The notes beneath the pieces were generated by a model that was not told the origin of the DNA, searched no databases, and saw only the letters and a list, made by a program, of their open reading frames with translations. 23,932 nucleotides of DNA from Candidatus Krumholzibacteriia bacterium (lineage in GTDB: Bacteria; Krumholzibacteriota; Krumholzibacteriia; LZORAL124-64-63). Where the stretch lies: assembly GCA_030643455.1 (NCBI GenBank), contig DAOWLV010000002.1, positions 1 to 23,932 on the forward strand, in the 5' to 3' direction. The position numbers were made by a program, and so were the translations under genes. Below, piece after piece: positions 1 to 7,361 of the stretch (the stretch's first letter is position 1; every line of letters begins with the position of its first letter).

Positions 1-37
1 GGGCCGGGGCGGCTTTCTCATGGTCTCTGCAGTTCGA

Positions 38-648
38 CTAGGAAGCGAGTTTCGCCAGCAGGTCCTTTTTCAGCCCATTGTTGGCTGGTTTTTCGCTGAA
101 CCATACCGTCCACAGGGCCTTGACGAATTCGAAATTCGTGAGGACGCCCTGGTCCTCACCATTCAAGGTGGTCTGCATTCCCACACTGGGGATGTAAGTG
201 AAGACGAGTATATCCCCCTCTTCCGCATCCTTCGAAAAATAGGCGAAGAATTCGTCCATATCCGCCTGGAAAGGGGACATGTCTTCGTAGTTCTTCTCGA
301 TGACATCCTTGAAGGCGTTGACGAGCTTCTCCCGGCTGAAGCTCCGCACAAGGTCCATGCGGATCATCTTGGGAGCATCCAGGTTCAACAGGGCCATGCC
401 CAGGTCCCCTTCGAGTTTGGCTTGTTCATCCACATAGGAGACGATGACGTAGACGTTCACCTTCATGAAGGTCTTTTCCCGCAGACCCACCCCGGTGACG
501 GTCAGGATATGGCCCCCGACCTCCGAATCGAGGTCACGGTGTCCTCGAATTCCATTTTCGTGCCGGGTTCGACAATGGCGCCAGCGGTCAGCGGCAACAA
601 CAGGATGAGCAGGACAAACATACTGGCAATGTGCGCGAATTTGTTCAT
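38..648 (-). CDS. Chalcone isomerase-like secreted protein, frameshifted near the N-terminus
   Basis: The ATG at 648 has a good ribosome site (GGAGAG, 6 nt away) and begins a clear signal peptide (M-N-K-F, then a Leu/Ile-rich core ending T-A-G-A). This frame runs to about Thr39 at 532. The homologous continuation lies in another frame from 529 down to the stop at 38. Adding one T (codon TTC) between 532 and 531 would join them as E-D-T-V-T-F-D-S-E-V-G-G. The body matches the bacterial chalcone isomerase-like family (Chalcone_3 type): G-V-G-L-R-E-K-T-F near the start, a middle R-S-F-S-R-E-K-L-V-N-A-F, then E-G-D-I-L-V-F-T-Y and a C-terminal W-F-S-E-K-P. These bacterial proteins are periplasmic or exported and mostly of unknown function; flavonoid isomerase activity should not be assumed. 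The single-base lesion may be a sequencing error or a young pseudogene. About 204 residues if repaired. Confidence 0.8.
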
Positions 649-761
649 GGCGTTCTCTCCCTGGCCGGTGAAAAAAATGACGGGACGATTGCATCCAGTG
701 GCCGCAAGACTACATCCACAACCTGGAACAGACAAGCAAAAGGGTTGAACCCCGAAATATC

Positions 762-798
762 AAAAAAGTGCCCGTGGACGCCGAACGTCCACGGGCAC
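762..798 (-). terminator. Rho-independent terminator of the 818-2545 lipoprotein gene
   Basis: A perfect 13-bp stem (gtgcccgtggacg at 768-780 with its complement at 786-798) encloses a 5-nt loop. On the minus strand it is followed at once by six T residues (762-767). It starts 20 nt beyond the stop codon at 818, so it should end the lipoprotein transcript and separate it from the chalcone isomerase-like gene. Confidence 0.93.
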
Positions 799-817
799 CG
801 GTTGTGCAGGGGAATTT

Positions 818-2545
818 CTACTTGAACTTATTCTTGTTGCCGTCGTGGTCGTCGTCATCCCGGTCGTCACAATGTCCGGGTCCTATGTCCCCGTTGTTGT
901 AATCGTCGAAGGCGCCGTGCCACATCCTGACCATGTCCTTCTCGTCGTGACTCAGGCTGTTCCAGTCATCGTGGTCGTGGTCAGCCAGGAAAGCGTCCGC
1001 GTCGGACACGTAGTCGGCAACATCGACATCGCTGGCGCCGGCGGCGAAGTTGAGCTTCGCGGCCAGCAACTGGGCATACATCTTGGTGATGCCGTTGTTA
1101 GGCCGACCGTAGGTCCTCTGCTCCAGGACATCCACCGCGATGGCGGCCGAAGTAACGACCAGGCTCTTGTCCCCGCCGTCATCACCGAGGGTGATGTGCA
1201 GGTACTGACTCACCACGTCATCCTGAGGGCCGAAACCGGCGTGGTTCTTCCAGAAGCCGATGGTCAACGTGCAGCCGTCCTGGACAGGAAGGTAGATTCC
1301 CGCGTCCCAGGTCATGTCGTTCTCGCCGGGATCGAGGGTGGTACACACTGTGGCTCCGGTGACTGGATCGGCGTCGCTGTCCTTGGCCGGGTCGCCGCCC
1401 ATGTTCATCGGGCTGAAGACGTGGTCGATGGGCAGCGTGAAGCGCACGTTGTAATCGCCCGGCTCCAGTTCACAGAATTCGTAATAGCCGTCGGAATCGG
1501 TAAAGGTATTGTCCAGGCTGTTGCCCTGGCAGTCCTGAAGAACTACCTCGACACCAGGGACGCCCATTTCGCCGTCATCCTGGATGCCGTCCATGTTCTC
1601 GTCGAACCATACGTAATCACCGATGCAGGCCAGCTCCGGCGGAGGCGTCACGGGTACGGACAGGCCTGTACCGACCCAGGCCATGGAGGCGCCGAGGGGT
1701 TCGTTGCTGTTCACGGAAATCAGCTCCACGGTCAGTTCGGTCGCACCAGCGGGCACATCCACCAGGATCACATGGGAATCCCACAACGGTCCCTCGTCGC
1801 TGCCCAGGACATCGTTGAAGATCTGGTCTCCGTCAATGGTGGTCACCTTGATCTGGTTGGGTCGGTTCTCACCGACACTACCAGCGAACACGACCAGGTC
1901 GGCAACCCGGCCCGTGTCTTCGGCGTTGAAAGTGAAGGTCTTGGGAACGGTGCTGTTCAGGGATCCGGCGAAGTCGAAAAACGCCAGGTCCAGGCCGTCG
2001 AACAGCGAAAGTTCGGCCAGGTTGCCGTCATCGTAGATGACCAGGATTCCGGCGCCGTTGTTTTCATCCAGATCGTTGCCGGAGAAGTCGAAATCGAAGT
2101 CGGTGATTTCGAAACTATTCAACCCGGGAACAACCATGCCCAGGGACGTGATGTCCGCCCGGTAGGCGAAGAAGTTGTAGTTTTCGAAGAAGTTGGTCGG
2201 ACCACCGATCCCCATGCCGGTGACCGAAGTCCCGTTGATCGAGATGGTGTCGTCGCCAGCGTCGCTGGTGGTCCCGCCCTCCCAATACAGGAGAACCTGC
2301 ACGACCGTGGCGTCCATCGGAACGATGAGGTCGAAGTTGCCGGTGTCGGTGTCGACCATGCCGACTCCACCCTCCAGGAAACCGGACCCGTCGGCGATGG
2401 CAATACTGGGCACACCGAGTTCTTCGGTGCCGTCCTTGTCAACGCTGGTCGGGGTATCAGGTGCCGTCAGATCGGCTTCCTGGCTACAGCCGGCAGCCAG
2501 GATCCCCACCAACATCAACAACATGATAATGCGAAAGCTTTTCAT
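818..2545 (-). CDS. Large multidomain extracellular lipoprotein (DUF3344-like, SdrD_B, GFWKNH domain)
   Basis: The 575-residue protein starts at an ATG with the ribosome site TAGGAGG. Residues 1-20 are a lipoprotein signal ending L-A-A-G-C, so it is probably lipidated on Cys20 and displayed on the envelope. Residues about 45-300 are beta-rich and resemble DUF3344-type domains (V-L-L-Y-W-E-G, later F-A-Y-R-A-D-I-T and G-I-L-V-I-Y-D-D). Residues about 305-400 are an SdrD_B/SpaA-type Cna-B fold (G-D-Y-V-W-F-D-E-N-M-D-G-I-Q-D-D, then D-S-D-G-Y-Y-E-F). Residues about 425-545 begin G-C-T-L-T-I-G-F-W-K-N-H, a module I know from surface proteins of uncertain role. The tail is rich in Asp, His and Lys. 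Asp-rich stretches suggest calcium binding. It is a single-gene transcript with its own promoter and terminator. Function is not known; adhesion or surface layering is a guess. Confidence 0.88.
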   Translation of the reverse strand: MKSFRIIMLLMLVGILAAGCSQEADLTAPDTPTSVDKDGTEELGVPSIAIADGSGFLEGGVGMVDTDTGNFDLIVPMDATVVQVLLYWEGGTTSDAGDDTISINGTSVTGMGIGGPTNFFENYNFFAYRADITSLGMVVPGLNSFEITDFDFDFSGNDLDENNGAGILVIYDDGNLAELSLFDGLDLAFFDFAGSLNSTVPKTFTFNAEDTGRVADLVVFAGSVGENRPNQIKVTTIDGDQIFNDVLGSDEGPLWDSHVILVDVPAGATELTVELISVNSNEPLGASMAWVGTGLSVPVTPPPELACIGDYVWFDENMDGIQDDGEMGVPGVEVVLQDCQGNSLDNTFTDSDGYYEFCELEPGDYNVRFTLPIDHVFSPMNMGGDPAKDSDADPVTGATVCTTLDPGENDMTWDAGIYLPVQDGCTLTIGFWKNHAGFGPQDDVVSQYLHITLGDDGGDKSLVVTSAAIAVDVLEQRTYGRPNNGITKMYAQLLAAKLNFAAGASDVDVADYVSDADAFLADHDHDDWNSLSHDEKDMVRMWHGAFDDYNNGDIGPGHCDDRDDDDHDGNKNKFK

Positions 2546-2645
2546 TCGATCGTCCTCCTAGAAGATGACATTTCTTGAGACTTGGATTGGACTGAGTTGA
2601 ACTTGAACAAGACACCCAAAATTGAGCGCAGTTAATTGCCACAAA

Positions 2646-2674
2646 ATTATCTCAAATTTGGTAACGTGTGTCAA
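2646..2674 (-). promoter_or_regulatory. Sigma-70-type promoter for the 818-2545 lipoprotein gene
   Basis: On the minus strand a perfect -35 box TTGACA (2674-2669) is followed by a 17-nt spacer and a -10 box GATAAT (2651-2646), matching TATAAT in five of six positions. Transcription would start near 2639, giving a 5' leader of about 94 nt before the ATG at 2545. Confidence 0.8.
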
Positions 2675-2740
2675 CAGGAAGGTGAAAAATATTACCAAAT
2701 CAATAAAATAAGCATATTGAATAGGTTATTCTCCCCCAAA

Positions 2741-2757
2741 GTGCCCCCCGGGGGCAC
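2741..2757. repeat. GC palindrome, possible terminator hairpin
   Basis: The 17-base sequence reads gtgccccc-c-gggggcac, with 8-bp arms around one central base. It lies isolated in an AT-rich region about 165 nt past the stop of the TPR gene at 2923. In RNA a 6-bp stem with a 5-nt loop is feasible. The following minus-strand sequence has only three T residues, so its role as a terminator is uncertain. Confidence 0.5.
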
Positions 2758-2822
2758 CTCATTGATCTAATTTGTTTATTTTCAATGTGTTAAAATTTCA
2801 AATTGGGCTTTGTTGTGCTTTT

Positions 2823-2872
2823 GACAATATATTTAGTGTCAATAAATCAGAGAAGTAAATAAATATATTGTC
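2823..2872. repeat. 13-bp perfect inverted repeat with 24-nt spacer
   Basis: The arms gacaatatattta (2823-2835) and taaatatattgtc (2860-2872) are exact reverse complements. The repeat sits 50 nt downstream of the TPR gene stop. The arms are AT-rich and there is no poly-T tail, so a protein-binding site or mRNA 3' structure is as likely as a terminator. Confidence 0.7.
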
Positions 2873-2922
2873 AGGCGTCACCAAAGACAACATCAATGCC
2901 GTCCCCAAACGCCTCCCGGAGC

Positions 2923-3813
2923 CTATTTCCCCAGTTTCTCCCAGACCGCGCCCATGTTCATGCCCCCGGCTTCGGCGATCCGGGCGTGCTTGCGGGCGTC
3001 CTTGCCATTGTCCAGGTAGCTGCAGGCGATACCCAGATAGGCGTGGGCCATCAGGTTGTTCGGGTCCAGGGCCAGGGACTTCCGGCAGGATGCCTCGGCC
3101 GACTCGAACTGTCCGAACCGGCAGAACAGCCGCCCCTGGCGTGCGTAGGCCTCGGCCTCCCGCGGATCGATGGACAGCACCTGCCCGTACGTGGTGAAGG
3201 CTTCCCTGTTCATTTCCCGCTTTTCAAAGGACCGGCCCAGGGCCAGCCACAGATCCGGATTGTCCGGATCCGAGGCGATGAACTGGAGGCAGAGATCTTC
3301 GGCTTCGATCGTTTCGCCGATGTCCATCAGCCCATTGACCAGGCGCACCCGGACCACCGCATCGGTAGGCGAGAGGTTCAGGGCGCGGCGGTAGGACTCC
3401 ACGCCGGCCTTCTTGGACCCCATCCGGAAATGGATCTCACCCAGACGCAGGTGGGCCTTCGGGTTTCCCTTGTCGAGAGCCACCGCATCGCGGGCCGCCG
3501 CTTGCGCCTTGGACATCCGATCGCGGGCCTCGTAGACCACTGCGAGTTCGACCAGGAGATTGGAAGACGAGTTGGCCTTGTTGCGGCCGATTTCCAGGAT
3601 ATCCTGGGCTTCCTTCATCTCGCCGGCCTCTACCAGGAAACGGCTATAGTTGATATAGGAGGCGGGATCCTTGGGATGCTCGGCAATCAGGGCCCGGCCT
3701 TCGACCTTGGAGCCGATTTCATCCACCGCACCGGCAGGACACGAAGACATGACCAGACCAAGAAGGACCAGGACGGCAAGAGGAGTGATACGGGAAAAAT
3801 TGGGTCTGAACAT
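2923..3813 (-). CDS. Exported tetratricopeptide-repeat protein
   Basis: The chosen start is the ATG at 3813, because it has GGAG 8 nt upstream and opens a signal peptide (M-F-R-P-N-F-S-R-I-T then a Leu/Val-rich core). The open frame runs further upstream but without a signal or ribosome site. The result is 296 residues. The signal ends V-M-S-S-C-P-A-G-A, so either a weak lipobox at Cys25 or signal peptidase I cleavage after A-G-A is possible. The rest is TPR: repeated helix pairs with A-x-x-x-Y/L-x-x-G-x-x-x-A spacing, such as A-H-L-R-L-G-E-I-H-F-R-M-G and N-P-D-L-W-L-A-L-G-R-S-F-E. TPR arrays mediate protein-protein contacts, and no partner can be named from the neighbours. Monocistronic by context. 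Confidence 0.85.
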   Translation of the reverse strand: MFRPNFSRITPLAVLVLLGLVMSSCPAGAVDEIGSKVEGRALIAEHPKDPASYINYSRFLVEAGEMKEAQDILEIGRNKANSSSNLLVELAVVYEARDRMSKAQAAARDAVALDKGNPKAHLRLGEIHFRMGSKKAGVESYRRALNLSPTDAVVRVRLVNGLMDIGETIEAEDLCLQFIASDPDNPDLWLALGRSFEKREMNREAFTTYGQVLSIDPREAEAYARQGRLFCRFGQFESAEASCRKSLALDPNNLMAHAYLGIACSYLDNGKDARKHARIAEAGGMNMGAVWEKLGK

Positions 3814-3993
3814 GATAGATTCTCCGTAGCGGCGATTCCCAGGACAACGATTCCCGAAAAATTGAATTTCCAGTCCGGGCCGCTTCAGTTTCGGCACGGA
3901 ACCGGTCCTTTCTATCCTATCAAATTCGATGCCAAGACGGTCGAGACCCGATTCAAAACGAGAAACCTGTCGCCGGAAACCTAAATCCTCATG

Positions 3994-5037
3994 TCAGGCC
4001 CCCAGCCGCTGCTGGACCTCGGCCAGACCCTGGCCCGCTTCATCCACCAGATCCTGCAGGATCTCCCGCAGGGGTTGCACCTTGTTGAGGATGCCCACTG
4101 ATTGCCCGGCCATCAGGGACCCGTGCTCCACGTCGCCGTCGACCGCGGCGTTCCGCAACGACCCGACCCAGTATTCCTCGACCTTGAACTGGGCGTCCTG
4201 CCGGCTCAATTCGCCCTTTTTCATCTTCTCCAGCAGTTCAAATTGCAATTCCCCGAAGTGGGTCATGGCGTGGTTGTTGAGGGCCCGCACCGATACCACC
4301 GGCAGTTTGGTGCTGTACTGGGGAGTGGAAATGGCCTCCCGGGCACGCGCCCTGATGAACACTTCCTTGAACTTCTGGTGGGTGTTGCATTCCTCGGCCA
4401 GGACAAACCGGGTGCCCATCTGGGCTCCCGCCGCCCCCATCAGGGTCAGATGGGTGATCATCCGACCGGTGGCGATACCGCCGGCCACGAAGATGGGAAC
4501 TTCCGGGAAATTGAAGAGGATTTCCTGCAGCAGCACGATGGTCGACACGTGGCCGATATGTCCACCGGCTTCGCTGCCTTCCAGGATGAGACCGTCCGCC
4601 CCGTAACTGATCATCCGCTTGGCAATACTGCTGGTCGAGGCGAAACAAAGCACCTTGGCTCCGCTCTCCTTGGCCTGCTTGACCTCCGACCCTCGGGGAA
4701 GCGACCCGGCGAAGACGATATGACCGACCTTTTTCTCGCAGAGGATATCCAGATGGGCCTGGTAGTTGGGGGCAATGGTGATGACGTTTCCGCCGAAGGG
4801 CCGGTCGGTGAGTTTGCGGGTCTGGTCGATGTAGTCGGCAAACATCTCCGGCGGCATGTTGCCGGCGGCCAGGACGCCGAAAGCTCCCAGGTTACTCATC
4901 AGCGAGACCAGGTCCGGATCGCTGATCCAGGTCATGGCACCGCACATGATGGGCAGTTCGCTGCCGAGGAATTCCTTCCCCCTGCTCCATATCCTGTCGA
5001 GGCTTTTGGTGGACCGTACCGGATTCAGGGCGCTCAT
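3994..5037 (-). CDS. FMN-dependent nitronate monooxygenase / FabK-like enoyl-ACP reductase family protein
   Basis: The 347-residue protein starts at the ATG at 5037, with AGGAGG upstream; a TTG one codon earlier is disfavoured. It is a TIM-barrel flavoprotein of the NMO/FabK superfamily. The N-terminal P-I-M-C-G-A-M-T-W, the G-A-F-G-V-L-A-A-G-N segment, the E-G-S-E-A-G-G-H-I-G motif around residues 155-165, the F-V-A-G-G-I-A-T-G-R phosphate-binding loop and Q-M-G-T-R-F are all present. The C-terminal G-S-L-M-A-G-Q-S-V-G resembles FabK more than classical nitropropane dioxygenase. It could therefore reduce enoyl-ACP with NADPH and FMN, or oxidise alkyl nitronates; sequence alone does not decide. 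It lies 156 nt downstream of an ETF-type oxidoreductase on the same strand, which would fit a lipid-related role. Confidence 0.88.
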   Translation of the reverse strand: MSALNPVRSTKSLDRIWSRGKEFLGSELPIMCGAMTWISDPDLVSLMSNLGAFGVLAAGNMPPEMFADYIDQTRKLTDRPFGGNVITIAPNYQAHLDILCEKKVGHIVFAGSLPRGSEVKQAKESGAKVLCFASTSSIAKRMISYGADGLILEGSEAGGHIGHVSTIVLLQEILFNFPEVPIFVAGGIATGRMITHLTLMGAAGAQMGTRFVLAEECNTHQKFKEVFIRARAREAISTPQYSTKLPVVSVRALNNHAMTHFGELQFELLEKMKKGELSRQDAQFKVEEYWVGSLRNAAVDGDVEHGSLMAGQSVGILNKVQPLREILQDLVDEAGQGLAEVQQRLGA

Positions 5038-5058
5038 CAAAATCCTCCTGAGGCGGAA

Positions 5059-5077
5059 ACACCGGTCAAACCGGTGT
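5059..5077. repeat. Short hairpin upstream of the FabK-like gene
   Basis: The arms acaccggt (5059-5066) and accggtgt (5070-5077) form an 8-bp stem around a 3-nt loop, just upstream of the AGGAGG of the FabK-like gene. No poly-T follows on either strand. It could be a 5' UTR structure or a dyad operator. Confidence 0.5.
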
Positions 5078-5128
5078 GACAGGGCCCATCAAGCGGGGCC
5101 GGGATATTTTCATCATCCCTTCATATAG

Positions 5129-5176
5129 CAGAAGAACCGGGGATTTGCAACCGATGGCGCATCCCCGGTCCTTCTG
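5129..5176 (-). repeat. 16-bp inverted repeat after the Fe-S oxidoreductase gene
   Basis: cagaagaaccggggat (5129-5144) pairs with atccccggtccttctg (5161-5176) over 16 positions with one mismatch, around a 16-nt loop. It begins 18 nt past the stop of the oxidoreductase at 5194. There is no T tract, so it may be a stability element or processing site between the oxidoreductase and the FabK-like gene rather than a standard terminator. Confidence 0.6.
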
Positions 5177-5193
5177 TTGATCGAGACACACTC

Positions 5194-7206
5194 CTACCGG
5201 TCGAGATTGGCCAGCATCACCTCGGCGATGTCCCGCGCCTTCAGGCTGTCGCTGCGGTCGGTTTCCTTGATGGCGTCGCCGAGCATCGTCAGGCAGAAGG
5301 GGCACGCCGTGCAGACTTCGGCCGCGCCGGTGGCGGCAGCTTCTTCAATCCGGTTGTGGTTGATGCGTGTGCCGAGGTCCTCCTCCATGAACATCCGGCC
5401 GCCGCCGGCTCCGCAGCAGAAGCCCTCCCGGCGGCTGCGGGGCATTTCCCGCTGCTCGATGCCGTCGATGGAGGCCAGAACTTCGCGCGGCGCATCGTAG
5501 ATGTCGTTGTGGCGGCCAAGATAGCAGGAATCGTGATAGGTGACGGCGACCTCTTCGCCACCCTTCATTTTCAGGCGCCCCTGTTGGACCAGTTCGGCCA
5601 GCAACTGGGCGTGGTGGATGACTTCCACATCTTCGAGTCCGAAATCAGGGTATTCGTTGGCGATCATGTTGAAGCAATGCGGGCACGCGGTCAAAACCTT
5701 GCCCACCTTGTATTTCTGGAAGGTCGTGATGTTGGCCGGAGCCTGCATCTGGAACAGGTACTCGTGGCCGACCCGTCGGGCGGGATCGCCGCAGCATAGT
5801 TCCTCGGTGCCCAGCACGGCGTAATCGACACCGGCGGTGTTCAGCAGGATGCACAGGGCCCGCAGGACATCGGAATTGCGGCTGTCGAAACTGCCCGCGC
5901 AACCGACGAACAGCAGATAGTCGGTCTGTCCCTTGTCCCGCAGCAGGGGCACCTCGAGGTCCCCGATCCAGTCCTCGCGGCCGGCGGCGCTGACGTTCCA
6001 GGGATTGCTGTTGTTCTCCAGACCCTTCAACGCTCCCTGCAGCACCGTCGGCACCTTGGCCTCCATCATGACCAGGTGGCGCCTCTGGTCGATGATGTTC
6101 GGAATGTGGTCGATCATCACCGGACAGCAATCCACACACCAACCGCAGGTCGTGCAGGCCCAGATGGCCTCTTCGTCGTTGATCTCGCCGATCAGGGCGG
6201 GCCGGGCTATCGCTTCGACGGCCGCGGCGGCCTCGGCGGTCTTGCCCTGGGCCTTGAGCTTGCCCACGGCGATAAGGTGGTCGGCCATCCCGTACGCCTG
6301 GTCCCGCTCATCGATGATGATGGAACGCGGCTTGAGCGGCTTGTCAGTCAGGTTGGCCGGGCACATCTCATCGCAACGACCGCATTCCGTGCAGGTGTAC
6401 ATGTCCAGGAATCGCCGCCAGGAAAAGTCTTCCAATCGGCCGACCCCGAACACTTCGCGGCCCTCGAACTCCATCTTCTCAAGGGCCGCGCTGGGCGTCA
6501 GGCGCCGCAGGTAGACCGCAGGCAAAGCGGTGATGACGTGAAAATGTTTGCCGAAGGGCAGGAAATTCAGGAAGGAAAACAGAAGGACGATATGCAGCCA
6601 GAACATGGTATGGCCCCAGCCGGCCACCACGGATTCGGACTGACCCGAAAAAACCCCTGCGGCAAGGGTGGACACCCACGCCCAACCTCTCTCCGCATGC
6701 TCGGGTTGCTGGATAAAAAGAGCCGCATCGGCCAGGAAGTCCGTCACCATCAGGGCGGCGATCCACAGCAGGACCAGCAGGGCTTCGAAATTCAGATGCA
6801 GACGGCTCGGTTTGACGACCAGACGCCGCCAGATGCCGTAGAAAACCGCCAGCAGCACCAGGATGGCAAAGGTGTCCTTGAGCAGGGCATAGACCAATCC
6901 AAGGGACCCGCCCAGAAGCGGCAGATGGAATTCCGGCGAATAGCCCCTGCCGACAAGAGTCACCGTCCGGGTGACAATCACGAGGAAGCCGAAGAAGATC
7001 GTCAAGTGCATCAGGCCGGCCCAACGCTTGTACAGCAACCGTTTCTGGCCGAAGCCGAGGATCATTAGGGATTTGAAGCGTTCCCAGGGCCTGTCCATCA
7101 TGTTGAGGTTTTCACCGGAGCGCATCAACCAGTAACGATCGGCCATGGTGTTGATGAACATGGACAAGGACAGGAACATGAGGATGGACATGAAAACCGG
7201 ATTCAC
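5194..7206 (-). CDS. Membrane-bound Fe-S oxidoreductase (ETF:menaquinone oxidoreductase / FadF-like, HdrD-related)
   Basis: The 670-residue protein starts with GTG at 7206, backed by GGAAGG upstream; the next ATG (7191) has no ribosome site. Residues about 1-230 carry several membrane helices with conserved His (H67, H200, H205), like the NarI-type cytochrome b part of EMO/FadF proteins. Two 4Fe-4S motifs follow, C-T-E-C-G-R-C-D-E-M-C-P (Cys272, 275, 278, 282) and C-T-T-C-G-W-C-V-D-C-C-P (351, 354, 357, 361). Two CCG modules follow, with C-C-G-D-P at 471 and F-C-C-G-A-G-G-G at 597. This is the architecture of the fused enzyme that passes electrons from electron-transfer flavoprotein to (methyl)menaquinone during acyl-CoA oxidation. 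No etfAB genes lie in the window, so the partner is inferred from family knowledge. Confidence 0.87.
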   Translation of the reverse strand: MNPVFMSILMFLSLSMFINTMADRYWLMRSGENLNMMDRPWERFKSLMILGFGQKRLLYKRWAGLMHLTIFFGFLVIVTRTVTLVGRGYSPEFHLPLLGGSLGLVYALLKDTFAILVLLAVFYGIWRRLVVKPSRLHLNFEALLVLLWIAALMVTDFLADAALFIQQPEHAERGWAWVSTLAAGVFSGQSESVVAGWGHTMFWLHIVLLFSFLNFLPFGKHFHVITALPAVYLRRLTPSAALEKMEFEGREVFGVGRLEDFSWRRFLDMYTCTECGRCDEMCPANLTDKPLKPRSIIIDERDQAYGMADHLIAVGKLKAQGKTAEAAAAVEAIARPALIGEINDEEAIWACTTCGWCVDCCPVMIDHIPNIIDQRRHLVMMEAKVPTVLQGALKGLENNSNPWNVSAAGREDWIGDLEVPLLRDKGQTDYLLFVGCAGSFDSRNSDVLRALCILLNTAGVDYAVLGTEELCCGDPARRVGHEYLFQMQAPANITTFQKYKVGKVLTACPHCFNMIANEYPDFGLEDVEVIHHAQLLAELVQQGRLKMKGGEEVAVTYHDSCYLGRHNDIYDAPREVLASIDGIEQREMPRSRREGFCCGAGGGRMFMEEDLGTRINHNRIEEAAATGAAEVCTACPFCLTMLGDAIKETDRSDSLKARDIAEVMLANLDR

Positions 7207-7230
7207 GCGGGCCCCTTCCTTCGCCTTAAT

Positions 7231-7253
7231 CCGGGCTGGTCGACCACACCCGG
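7231..7253 (-). repeat. Nested inverted repeat in the oxidoreductase 5' leader
   Basis: Outer arms ccggg (7231-7235) and cccgg (7249-7253) surround a 10-bp perfect palindrome tggtcgacca (7237-7246). It lies 25 nt upstream of the GTG start of the Fe-S oxidoreductase and might fold in the leader mRNA or bind a regulator. Confidence 0.4.
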
Positions 7254-7260
7254 AACCCTG

Positions 7261-7278
7261 ACTGAATGGTCATTCAGT
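7261..7278 (-). promoter_or_regulatory. Candidate TetR-type operator upstream of the Fe-S oxidoreductase
   Basis: ACTGAATG-GT-CATTCAGT is an 18-bp dyad with perfect 8-bp arms. Tolerating one mismatch, the arms extend to 12 bp (7257-7282). The half-sites TGAATG/CATTCA recall the operators of FadR-type TetR repressors controlling fatty-acid degradation in Firmicutes, although the spacing here is shorter. It sits 55 nt upstream of the start codon. No convincing -35/-10 pair was found nearby. Confidence 0.5.
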
Positions 7279-7310
7279 GAGGATAAGGCATGGATCACTT
7301 GAAGCCCAGG

Positions 7311-7341
7311 AAAAAAGGCAGGCCCGCATGGGGCCTGCCTT
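7311..7341 (-). terminator. Rho-independent terminator of the cohesin-like gene
   Basis: An 11-bp perfect stem (aaggcaggccc at 7315-7325 with gggcctgcctt at 7331-7341) closes a 5-nt loop. On the minus strand it runs into six T residues (7316-7311). It lies 20 nt after the stop codon at 7362. Confidence 0.93.
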
Positions 7342-7361
7342 GACAACCTCTTATGTGAAAT

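Larger units (their letters stand above)
2546..2922. other. AT-rich intergenic region with promoter and inverted repeats
   Basis: No credible gene is seen in these 377 bases. The stretch 2580-2880 is strikingly AT-rich against the GC-rich genes around it. It contains the sigma-70 promoter for the lipoprotein gene, a GC palindrome at 2741-2757 and a 13-bp inverted repeat at 2823-2872. The part next to 2923 is the 3' flank of the TPR gene. Confidence 0.7.

Noticed and set aside
845..2578. Long plus-strand open frame opposite the lipoprotein gene
   Set aside because: It mirrors codon bias of the real minus-strand gene; it has no recognisable domain, and the minus-strand frame has a promoter, ribosome site, lipobox and terminator.
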